A stretch of 35,599 bases of DNA, taken from Apostichopus parvimensis (taxonomy: Eukaryota > Echinodermata > Holothuroidea > Aspidochirotida > Stichopodidae). Below the pieces are notes generated by a model. It did not search any database. It had not been told where the DNA came from and was given only the letters and a program-made list of their open reading frames with translations. The DNA lies in contig KN886669.1 of assembly GCA_000934455.1 (NCBI GenBank), positions 2,753 through 38,351 of the forward strand. Direction: 5' to 3'. A program made the position numbers and the translations under genes. Position 1 is the stretch's first letter, and each line of letters begins with the position of its first letter. Of the stretch, positions 11,900 to 23,300 are shown one piece after another.

Positions 11900-12100
11900 C
11901 AGGGGCGTCAATCCGATTGAAACGTTGGGGGGGGGGACGTAATGGATTCGAGTATTCCAGCCGTAAGTACTATCTAAGCGGAGCGCCACCATCGGTTGGC
12001 GCGCAGCGTACCAAGAAAATTTCAGATTTCAATACCTGCCAGATCGCTTGAGATGGCACTTGCCCGGCTGGATAGCAGCCATCTAGTTGCGTGATTTCGG
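11900..12100. mobile_element. Partial hAT-like MITE, one end only
   Basis: Begins with a CAGGGGCGTCAATCC-type terminus and a G-run. Its following block (CTATCTAAGCGGAGCGCCACC, then AGATCGCTTGAGATGGCAC) is the reverse complement of the right part of the element at 13295-13875. No matching opposite terminus was found, so it is truncated or interrupted. The right boundary is approximate. Confidence 0.6.
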
Positions 12101-12392
12101 GAGCAAATTACAAATTCGTCAGTCGGGAGATCTGCAATAAAGTTCATGCGACCTTCATTTTTGGTGGATTATTTCTTTTATTAGTGATTCCAAATTTCCA
12201 ATTGACATGAACATTAGAACCCAGTGCAAGTTGACAAATGATGCGGCGAACTGGAAACCCAGCCCCATTTTGCCCTATGTTTGAGGATAGAATACCCCTC
12301 ATTTGTTCGAACCCATGACAACTAACAATCTGTGAATAAATTTACTTCGAAATGGGCACATTATATTGCACCAAGTTGAGCAAGGAATGACC

Positions 12393-12761
12393 CCAGGGCA
12401 ACCTTTTTGAATGAATGGGCCAGATTTTAGGAGCCTGAAAGATTGACAGGGCCGCACCTAACCAACGACCTGCTGTTGAATTCAAACCTTTGATTCCGAG
12501 GACGTTCAAGCAATCATGTGTGTACTATTCTGTATTCACAAAAACATAATGTCAATACAGTACAGTTGAAAATTACTGGTGAAAATAGCTGACCTACCTG
12601 ACAGCATCATTAGTGCAGATAAATTCTAAGCAGCTAGTTCGTTTTTTTGTGATGATGTAAAATAGATTGATTTTTTCTATTTCTTGAGACATCTCACGGG
12701 CCGCAAAAAAAATCACTGGTGGGCCACATGTGGCCCGCGGGCCGTAGGTTGCCCACCCCTG
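12393..12761. mobile_element. hAT-like MITE with CCCCTG terminus, degenerate left end
   Basis: The right end reads GGCCCGCGGGCCGTAGGTTG then CCCACCCCTG, the well-known terminus of a widespread hAT-related repeat family. The left end (CCAGGGCAACCTTTTTGAAT) is a decayed inverted counterpart. No clean 8-bp target duplication remains. There are no coding remnants. Confidence 0.65.
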
Positions 12762-12888
12762 GCCTATTGGAACACTGTCCCAAAATGTCCCCGGACATTT
12801 AGGCGAAGGAAGCTATCCGCCGCGACTGCATGTGAGTTTCGCGACTTGCCGTCCTGGAAGAATGCTGACACAGTGTATCGCCGTGTGT

Positions 12889-13136
12889 TTAAAGGCACTG
12901 AAAACTCGCCCAAACCGCGTGCCGCGCTCTTAAAAAGTTAACTTTCCGTTGCTTGCAAGTGAAGTTTTTTCGTGTCGCTACAAAATGCAGGCAGTAATGA
13001 AACGTAATACCTTGTTATCTTTTATATAGACCTGAGATGTCCATCGCTGCTATGTACACTGTGTTGTAGGTAACTAGGTCAGATTATCGGCATGATCGAG
13101 ACGTTTCTTTGTGCGCGAATCTTCAATGCCTTTTAA
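12889..13136. mobile_element. TTAA-flanked MITE, 248 bp (shorter family copy)
   Basis: Bounded by TTAA at 12889 and 13133. The inverted ends read TTAAAGGCACTGAAAACTCG on the left and TTAAAAGGCATTGAAGATTC on the reverse strand at the right. A longer copy in opposite orientation is at 23405-23773; the two share the block around TTAACTTTCC and CGCTACAAAATGCAG. TTAA target sites suggest the piggyBac superfamily, but no transposase is present to prove it. Confidence 0.75.
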
Positions 13137-13294
13137 GACCATTAACAACTGTACATGGGTTTTAAACATGCAATGTTGTTCATTGGATGTTTACGGATAT
13201 CCCGCATTTTAAGTTATCTTATAGGCCTATAGCTGCGCGTCGATCCAGTCTGACGTCCCTCCCCACCATCCTCCTCGGCCCCACCCCTCCAGTA

Positions 13295-13875
13295 CAGTGG
13301 CGGAGCGTCCATTCAGTCAGGGGGAGGATCCCCCCCCCCCCCTGACGGACTCAAATGGACTGCTGGCGCCCTTTTCAGCTTTTTACCACTTTTTACTTAT
13401 TCGCGATTATTGACTTTTTTACTGCGCTCTCATCTACCTATTGACATTTGTCACATTTTGTTGGTGTAATTTTCTGACAAAATGCTCTAACGTACGGCGG
13501 TCTTTAATTTATCGGCACTTAATTCCGTTGTACGAAACTATTTCCAAGAACTGTACGGGGTTGTCGATCTATATTTTCGAAAACATGAGCACTCACAGAG
13601 ATACCACAGGGATTGTGATAAAGCGCATGCACTTTCAACCTCCATATAACCTTCCGAGTTGTCACAAATGGCGATGACACCTATTTATTCTTCGTTTATC
13701 TGCAAATTAGCAAGGCCCGGAAAGGGTCATTTCTGGCGATCTAGGGAGTATCTTTACTCAAAAAATTTCTGTACGCTCCGCGCCAACCTATGGTGGCACT
13801 CCGCTTCGATAGTGTCGAAAGCGCCCGTACAGGCAATTCTCGCCCCCCTGACCAATACCCCTAGCTCCGCCACTG
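13295..13875. mobile_element. hAT-type MITE, 581 bp
   Basis: Ends are CAGTGGCGGAGC and GCTCCGCCACTG, perfect 12-bp inverted repeats. Flanks are CTCCAGTA (13287-13294) and CTCCAGTT (13876-13883), a 7-of-8 match to a hAT target duplication. There is a poly-C tract near the left end. It lies 430 bases upstream of the FYVE gene start codon, in the divergent intergenic region. The open frames inside it are not genes. Confidence 0.92.
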
Positions 13876-14308
13876 CTCCAGTTGATCGAGAGAAATACTA
13901 TGCCTTCTCAGAATGTGAATTCTCAGAATTGTGAGTTGGCGATCCTTGTGATGAATTGATCAATATGAAAGTTGCCCAAGCTATACTTGGCAAACTTGAC
14001 AAAATCTCTAGTAACTTAATCATAGTTTTTATTTCATCTGAGAAGTTGCATTAGGCTCCCTTTCTCTGTGGAGAAACGGTTTTGTTGCTGCAGTGCAAGA
14101 TATTTTCCCAATCAAACAATTTCTTTCCTAAAGCCTCTACATTTGTTATCGGTATTTTTGTGCTGTTCATGATCTTCGACTTGTGTTGCAATCTTGGTCA
14201 ATTCCCGGGTCAGTGTGAAACTGAATCTGAGCTGTTGCTGCAAATCAAAATATGAAGTGCGACCTATCGATTTAAGTTGCTTTGAGAAAATCACTTGAAA
14301 CGACAAAA

Positions 14309-17300
14309 ATGCCATCAGGTTCAATAAGACTTGAGGGTATAGAAGTGATACCAGCCAAAACTGAGGGTAAGCAAGACGTTTACTCTGATGGTAACTTCGT
14401 TCTCGCAAAGCCACGGTGAGTTACGGAAGTTGACAATAACTTTGTAATAACATAGATTAGGCCTAGGTTTGGCTTAGGTGATTGTGTACACAATACGACC
14501 AAGTTAGGCCTAGGCCTGCAATAAGGTAGTATATTTTATTAAGGTACGGGTTCCGCGATGTGGTGATCAGTTCTTTCGTCTTTGAGTTAAAATCTCAGCG
14601 AATCATGAAGTGAAATATACACCCTTATGATGATTAAGGTAATAAAACATAAACATTATTGGGCGGGGGAGGGGCAGAATTGAAAGAGGATGTGCTCGCA
14701 ACCATTTCAGAATGCAAATTAGAGTTATAAAACACTTTTACTGGCTGTTATACATGAATAAACCTGCACAACAAGCTACTTTCAATTAATAAGCTACAGT
14801 CTTTTTAAAAATTGTACTTTTACAGCTGGGTGTCAGATGAGGAAGCCATTCACTGCCCACTGTGCCAGCAGAAATTTAGCCAGTTGAGGAGAAAGCACCA
14901 TTGTCGTCAGTGCGGTCAGGTATTTTGCAGCAAGTGTTGTAAAGCCAATGTTCCTTTACCACAACTAGGTTTGGAGAATCCAGAAAGAGTTTGTGATGGC
15001 TGTCTCCCTGTGGTAGAATTGGTCACTAAGTCATGGTCACAACAGACAGTAAGTACTAAGAGAAACTTTATGCTGTGATGAATTAATACCCATGATGCAA
15101 ACATAGTTAGCAAGGACTAGTTGCATAAATGGTCTTTATCTTAACTTAAGTTAATATCTGAAAATACTAAGGTTATGTGGAATAATAACACTATACATCT
15201 CAGATATGCATTTTTTTGGTATAGATTTTGCATTGCAATTAACGGTCAAACTGCCAGATATATGGAAAAAAAATGGAAATATACAGTCATCCAGGAATAT
15301 AGTCAGTTTGCTATGTGTGATGCCTACAGTACATGAAGTAGTTCCTTTCAGCCAAAGATAGAACCAATTCTAAGAGATAATTAATCTCTGGATTGTATGA
15401 TAATTCCTAGAGCATGTAGTACCCAGTTGGAGTTCTCTAATTAAGATCCTCTTCACCGACTTTGTACCCGTAGTCGTTTCAACTTGAGTCCATTCAGGGC
15501 CTACTGGAACAACTCCACGAACCCACTGGGATGAGAAATGTGATTCAGCTAGGTGGTCTTCAGACCATAATATCACTTGCAAGAAGCAACTCGGTAGAAG
15601 TTCGCAAGAGTTCTGCGGAGGCGCTGCACCTGCTTTCCATGCATGAACCACTACACATGATACTCATGGAAAGTGGAATTGTGAAAGCATTATGCGGGTG
15701 AGTTGTGAACACCTTTTGAAATTGAATCCTTTAGAAACTATGAGAGAGAGAAATATGCTTGTGAACTTTGGATGAAAAATGGAATAATAACATAAAATTC
15801 AAACAGTATGATTCCGTTGAAAAATGAAGATTTCAAAAGTCTTCTTAAATTTTTGGCCTATCGCTTTCATCTCTTCTTAATGCTCTCCAAAATTGTTTAT
15901 ATCCATAAACATTCAGTTATAATTCTCTGCATTCTCCAAAATCAGCATGGAATGGGAGGGAGGGAAGGAGGCAGAGGTTAGGGGAAATATTGTGGTTATG
16001 GAAATGGCAATAAGTCTGCCTATGTTCAAGCTTAAGGGGACAATGTTCAAGATTATAATTACCTTGCAAACAAGTAAAGTTATTTATTGTATGACGACTC
16101 AGGAATCAGCAAAAATGGTTGGTCGTCTTTCCCATCTGTCAACTGCTCTACTGATCAAATGTATTCATACGACAACCAGCATGGGCGGTATGAATCACGT
16201 ATTTCAAACATTTAAGTGAGTCAAAAAACAACCAAAATACTGCCAATTGTTGGTGTCTTACCATCCATGAAAGTTGTCTTTCACTCTAGAGATTGTCATG
16301 ATGTACCGATCCAAGTAGTGAATCATTAAAATTATAGGTCAGGTGCCTCACCACATTTTGTTTCCAGTTAATTTTACTGGTGCACTAAAAGCAATCAACT
16401 AGTTCTTTCTCCATTTTGTAGAATGTTGAATTCTGCGTCAGAGGCAGACGAGCAGCTCCTTAGTTACCTGATTGGTTCATTAATGATCTTTGCAAAAGCT
16501 CCTCAGCTCCAGATCAGAGGCAAGTATATATTCACACTACAACCCATGCAAATGTAACATCCTATAATAAAGACTGATGGCCCACTATGTGTTTCATGAA
16601 ATAACAAACGACTGCATTCAAGCGTATAGTTAACTCTCACACTTAACCTTTATCCCTCATTTGTATATCCGAAATGCTATAGAAATGATGCCCTGTATTT
16701 TTGTAACAATAGTTAATCTTTATATTCACTGATGCATGTTAGCTGTCGGCGAGCCCTGGCTCTCTGGTGGAGAAGGCTGGTTGAGTTGGCCACAAGGTGT
16801 TACAAGGAAGAAAGTTGATTTTATATATGTAACGCACGGTCCCTAGTGTTGTACATAGTACTTTGATTTAATATATTTTAAGCACGGTTGTAGTGTTGTA
16901 CATAGTACTTTGATTAAATATATGTTTCGCACGGTATAGTGTTGTACATAGTATATTTTTGTATCCTTCCGAACTCTACATTTACCGTAATCGGCCTCGC
17001 TTACACAAATATTTTCTAATTCTGTTCTGAGTATTTCACACCGCTGATGGCCAAAACAAAGAAAAAAGCGCCGTCGAATCATTATAATGTTGTTACCCTT
17101 TTGGGTTGTCCATTCTAAGTTATGCTTGCTAGACCAGTATCATTCTATATTTTTAGGATTTGCTTCATGTTTCTTTACTCTTGCTTTCAGTGGTTCAGGA
17201 TGGTGCTCTGCCTCCCGTCTTGGCGTTATGCGGTATGAGTGTCTCGGAAGCAATCGCTCTCATAGCGGTGAGAACCCTGAACCTATTGATGGAAAACATC

Positions 17301-20300
17301 GGCAGTCATACAGCGTTAATAGAGGTAAAAAATCACGGTAGATGTCTTGCGCACTTTCAGGAAGTTGCTAAGTTTAATTGATCAAGAATTGCCATAGATA
17401 AGAGGAGATGGCCAAACTATTCTAAACTTTTCAATAAACTAAACTTTTTAATAAAACTTAACTTTTTAATAAAAATTTTTTTTTTTTTTTAAAATGGTTC
17501 AAACAGGAAATTCCCACAGCTTTTTTTTTTAGCCTCTGAAGAAGATCCTGCTAGGATCGAAACGTCAGGCCTACTTACTTTTACACACTTTTCAATGTTT
17601 GTGAGTGTATGGAATTTCATTGCATGTGCAATAATATAAAGACTTCCTTCTCATATTTTCTATCAATAGAGTGACAGGAATGCCCTCCCAAGGTTACTGG
17701 CATTAACTTTATCAGATGATGAACAGGTAAGGGACTTAAAGAGGTTATGAAATGAAAAATTTTCATGTCTTAGAATGGTTTATCTACATTACTACAACAC
17801 CATCCATGCACAACTTTCCGTAAATACGGCTTCAAACGCCAGAAATTCGCTCTCAAAGTATTCCCCAGAGACCTCTCGAGCTGCCACTCGTAAAAAAAAG
17901 CAAAGCTGCCCACCGCAGTTCATCTGACGTCATCAAAGGAACCATTNNNNNNNNNNNNNNNNNNNNNNNNNNNNNNNNNNNNNNNNNNNNNNNNNNNNNN
18001 NNNNNNNNNNNNNNNNNNNNNNNNNNNNNNNNNNNNNNNNNNNNNNNNNNNNNNNNNNNNNNNNNNNNNNNNNNNNNNNNNNNNNNNNNNNNNNNNNNNN
18101 NNNNNNNNNNNNNNNNNNNNNNNNNNNNNNNNNNNNNNNNNNNNNNNNNNNNNNNNNNNNNNNNNNNNNNNNNNNNNNNNNNNNNNNNNNNNNNNNNNNN
18201 NNNNNNNNNNNNNNNNNNNNNNNNNNNNNNNNNNNNNNNNNNNNNNNNNNNNNNNNNNNNNNNNNNNNNNNNNNNNNNNNNNNNNNNNNNNNNNNNNNNN
18301 NNNNNNNNNNNNNNNNNNNNNNNNNNNNNNNNNNNNNNNNNNNNNNNNNNNNNNNNNNNNNNNNNNNNNNNNNNNNNNNNNNNNNNNNNNNNNNNNNNNN
18401 NNNNNNNNNNNNNNNNNNNNNNNNNNNNNNNNNNNNNNNNNNNNNNNNNNNNNNNNNNNNNNNNNNNNNNNNNNNNNNNNNNNNNNNNNNNNNNNNNNNN
18501 NNNNNNNNNNNNNNNNNNNNNNNNNNNNNNNNNNNNNNNNNNNNNNNNNNNNNNNNNNNNNNNNNNNNNNNNNNNNNNNNNNNNNNNNNNNNNNNNNNNN
18601 NNNNNNNNNNNNNNNNNNNNNNNNNNNNNNNNNNNNNNNNNNNNNNNNNNNNNNNNNNNNNNNNNNNNNNNNNNNNNNNNNNNNNNNNNNNNNNNNNNNN
18701 NNNNNNNNNNNNNNNNNNNNNNNNNNNNNNNNNNNNNNNNNNNNNNNNNNNNNNNNNNNNNNNNNNNNNNNNNNNNNNNNNNNNNNNNNNNNNNNNNNNN
18801 NATTTACGAGATAAATTTACGTAAAAACAAACTCCAAACACCAAATCTCAATTACTAAGGAGCACTGCAACATTGTAATGGTGTGTGTTCTCAGACGTTT
18901 AAGAATGCAAACATAGCGTCTCGGAAGTGAGCTGAGTTCCTCGACTGACGTCACGCCGCGTTACCGTAAATACAACAATTTTTAGAAAGTTTTTATTACC
19001 CTCGAAGTTTTGATCGTTTATTCCTCGAAGATGCAAGCTTCGTTTGACACAAATTGGGTATCATTGGAAAGCTACGAGTGTACAGAATACGATGATAAAG
19101 AATTTTTTTTTCATTTCATAACCTCTTTAAGAAACGAGTGTGGAGAAATAGAGAGGTAGGGGTGAAGAAAATGGTATTCTGCCAAATGAATTGCTATGAA
19201 AGAATTTTTGAGGAGAAACAAACTTTTGTAGTTTGTACCAATTTCTTCAGCTTACTCTATACCAGTGGCGTAGGAAGGTACTTTTGAGTGGGGGGGCTGA
19301 AGACTGATGGCCGGCCTGGGGAGGGGTCTAAGGGGAGGGGGTGTTTTTGCATTTCCAGGTGGCCTCAGATGCAATTTGGTGCAATATAGCACACTTCAAC
19401 ACCCACTCCATTTTGTAAATAATTTTGCCTTTTGACCTGGACTTAGATGCAATTTGGTGCTCCAAATGAGATTTTTTTGTCATTTGGAAATGAAAAAGGG
19501 GTTTTCTGACTTGCGAAGTGGGGGGGCGGAATGATACTTCCACCCCTCCACATTTTTCACTGGGGGGGCTGGCGCCCCCCAGTTCCTACGCCCTTGCTCT
19601 ATACCTCCATTCTCCTCCCTTTCCTCCCCTCCACACTTATTAACAGTGTGGTTTTCAGTATGCCCCTTCATGGTGTAGTCATTTTGATGATTTGTAACAT
19701 GCCAATAAGGTATTGAACAATCAAATACCAAAAATTTTTTTTACCCCACCGCAGCCAAATTTATTTAATTGTTGTGTTTTAATGGTCAGTGATTTTGATT
19801 ACAATTGGTAAGAGGTTAAGGTGATCCTTAAGGCGATCCCACGTCTTTGAAATGTGCAGCAAGACTAGCTAACTTCTCTCGACAAGATTTGAAGAAGGTG
19901 ACTACTTGCGGCTAATCAAAATGAAAACCATTCAATCACAAGGTATAAAGGACCCAATCAGAACATCATTACACTTCTTCCAATTAATAATGATTTAAGA
20001 AAGTGTAATTTTAAGCCTGCATAATCGTTAGGTTGAAGGGCAATCATACTAGTGATACATGATACAAAAATTTCACTTTGTACAAACCTGTCCATCTTGG
20101 TTTACCCCAATGGACCCTCTGCAATTCATAAGCAGCTTTTAGTAGTAGTAGTAAGTTGAGTCTCGTCTAACCGACATTCTCAGTGATTAACCTCCGCCAC
20201 GTATCACGATCTTGCGCAAGGTTTATTGTTTCCTCAAAATTGTTAATGTTAACGTCTTTAAATTGCAACTTTATTTTTCCAAGCAAGGTAGTCACAGGCC

Positions 20301-23300
20301 TTCCTACTGGTTTAGCAGTATGTCTCAATGCTTCTCTTAAAGCAACCTTTGCTGGAGCGTCCTCCTGGAGTCTTGCTACATGACCGAAAAATCTCAATCT
20401 TCTATGTGCGACTATGGATGACCAAGGTGTTTGGTTGGTTTCATTGTAGAGCTCATCGTTTGATAACCAATTGTCATTGGTCCATCTAATGTTGAGAATA
20501 TTACGAAGTAGTCTCCTTTGAAAAGTGTCTTTTAAGTAGCTTTTCCAAGGAAATATTTCCAGTAGGAAGCAAACACTGGCATGAGTATCAACTTTTCACA
20601 ACAATTCCATTTTTTGATACTTTCATGCAAAAATTAACAATATTGAGAACACTTATGAGAATAACAAAAGTAGTACACTCACAGTTCTGTCTCTTTACCA
20701 AGCGCATCCTTGTCAGCGAACAAATTATTCATTCTCACAAGAATGATTAAACGAAACGATACAAAAAAAACCTTGAATTTTGAATTATAACTGCAGATGC
20801 AAGAAGTGTCCCTGAAAACATTGGCAAGGTTATCGATGGGCTCTGACTGGCACAGACACAGAATTGTACAGGTAAATGATCTCTTTCAGAGTTATAGTCA
20901 AATCCTATCATTCTTTGAAAAAAAAAATTATATATTGATATATATTTATAATTATTTTTAAGGAAAGATTTTACTTTGAAAGTCCAAAGTATTACCTTAG
21001 AAAATGGTTAGAACATGAGAATAATGTAAGCAAAACTCCCGTTCGGGTTGATCGTAGGGCCTACCACTACTATTGCCTTAGTTCAGAATCTCAAAGTTAT
21101 GGAGGATGATGATACAAATTTTGATCATTTTACCAATGTGGGTGTATGTAGTTACAATGCAATCTGAATTTGATGTAAGCAACTAGTCTTCCAGATGGAC
21201 CTCCTAAGCTGAGTTCGCTCGTCTGAATTTCTGAACGGACCATTAAAGATTTATCCTGTGCTTTGTTGCGAACATTTCTCAAGCTTTGTGCAATAACATG
21301 ACGAATCTAAATTGCAACAGCAGAGTGCATTATCACCACAGACCAGCTGAAACAATAAATGAAGATGTTTTTCTTCATAACATGAATTTCATGTGATCAA
21401 AGAGGCAGAATTGCAAAATAACTTGCCCTCGTGTTTCATTATTTTGTTTTCGTTTTACAGGAAGATTTTTCGGCGGGCAAATGTCTAATGAGATCTTTAC
21501 AACGGCAACCCAAGAACATGCAGGTCCTTTGTAATGCAGCTTGCTTGGTCGCAAATCTTGCCACTTCGGAACAGGACCAAGTAAGTTCATTTAGTTCAAC
21601 TGTTTTGTTCTTTATAATATTCATCTTAACGATCCGTTGCGAATTTTGAAAGGAGATAAATTTCATCAGTTTAAAAATCCCAAGTACCAGCACTAGTGCA
21701 CACTCCATAGTATGAGATATTACTTTTCAATCTAACATACTTTGATCGAAATTGCACATGTACAGTAGGAACTTTTTTATCTTTTAAATTCTCACATAAT
21801 TTTATAACATATTCGTCTTTGTCAAATTGTTTTTGGTCCGGGGACTGGATACAAAATTTCATTGCTTACAATTCTGCCTCACATGTTGATGAAGTCGCGG
21901 TGAACAACACTGTAAAAGATATGAAGTTAAAATCTCACTTTCAAGCAGCTTTTCAAGTTTGATCAACAGTTTCACCAAACCTAACGGTTGTTACTATTAT
22001 TATTATTTGGGTTTACAGTCTTGTTCAGGGCCAAGGCCCTCTCACACGACTTTACAACTTAACCCTGGTCATTGGTAACTTGTCACACCTACACACCAAA
22101 GTGTGCACAATTCAATCAATCTCTCCTGGGGCACCACGATGCAACACAACCACATGTCCTCCGGGGGACTACCCATAGGGTGCAGCCACAAACCGGCGCA
22201 CGCAACTATATTTACAAGTTACCTCGCAAGTCCCCATTTATACACCTGGGTGAAGAGAGGCAATGGAGATTAAGTGCCTTGCCCAAGGACACAACGCAAT
22301 GATCTGACCAGGGCTCGAACCTGTAATCCTTAGATCACAAGTCCACTGCCTTAACCACTTGACCACAACGCCCTCAAATAAGACTACAGTCAACCACACT
22401 GAAACACACTTCTAAATTTTATTCAACAAATGGAGGTTAATGAGCCAGTTATTGAATGCATAGGTTTCTACTCTCAACATTCTGTCGCTCTGACAGTATT
22501 AAACGCGTTATACAGTACATTGGAAAAATTATTATATATGAGAAAGTATTCAACTGTTACTTTTACAAATTGAAATGTGACTAGGCTGTCAAATTATTGA
22601 CCTTCATTGAGGCGAGTGAGGGGTGTGCTGCGGATCCACTCACATAAAAGGGTCTGACAAAGCCTAATGGGGGCCTGTTAACGTTTAAATACTGACTTGT
22701 ATACACAGTCAAAAACAGTCAGGATAGGTGCCAACTTTGGCCAGAAAAAGGACATTTTTCTGACCTTAGCCCCAACTACGGTTGGAGGTGTTGTCACTGG
22801 TGAAACCCACTATTTCAGTGGGTCCTTGAAGTTACATTTCTTGATTGCTCCAAAGGCAATCTGTAGGTAAAACGTTGAGAACTTAGGAACTTGAGAACTT
22901 GAGGTAAGACATAATAATATTGTCAACATCGATAGTTCTTGATCTCTGGGAAAGGTAGAAACCAGAAGGGAAGGACTTTTGTAAAGTTTTAATAATTTCT
23001 AGTATGCTCAAATTAGAGGCAATGCTAATGATTCGTACTACAAAACGGTTCAAAATAAAACCAAATCAGCAAAACTTTGTAGTACTTTTTTCCCGCTCCA
23101 CCCCCCACTCCCCCCCAAACCCTGCCTACATGCATATTGGAGAGCACAGTCTTGCCAGTTAAAGGAGAAGTTGACTTCACTATCTATTGTTACAAACCTA
23201 GGAACGGAAACATGTGTTTTTGAATGACGAGATTTACCTTGGTCCTAATGCAATAATCAACTTGGTGGTAGTGCATTGTCTTTAAATATGGGTGTCTGCA

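Noticed and set aside
16524..16529. GT donor alternative for exon 4 of the FYVE gene
   Set aside because: Using it gives phase 2 and puts the next exon into a frame with no armadillo-like sequence; the GC donor at 16520 keeps the frame.
17933..18844. 303-aa minus-strand open frame
   Set aside because: It is almost wholly unknown bases from the assembly gap.
20167..20397. Host gene from the minus-strand frame
   Set aside because: The sequence is the conserved tail of a LINE polyprotein, truncated and followed by a LINE-type microsatellite tail.
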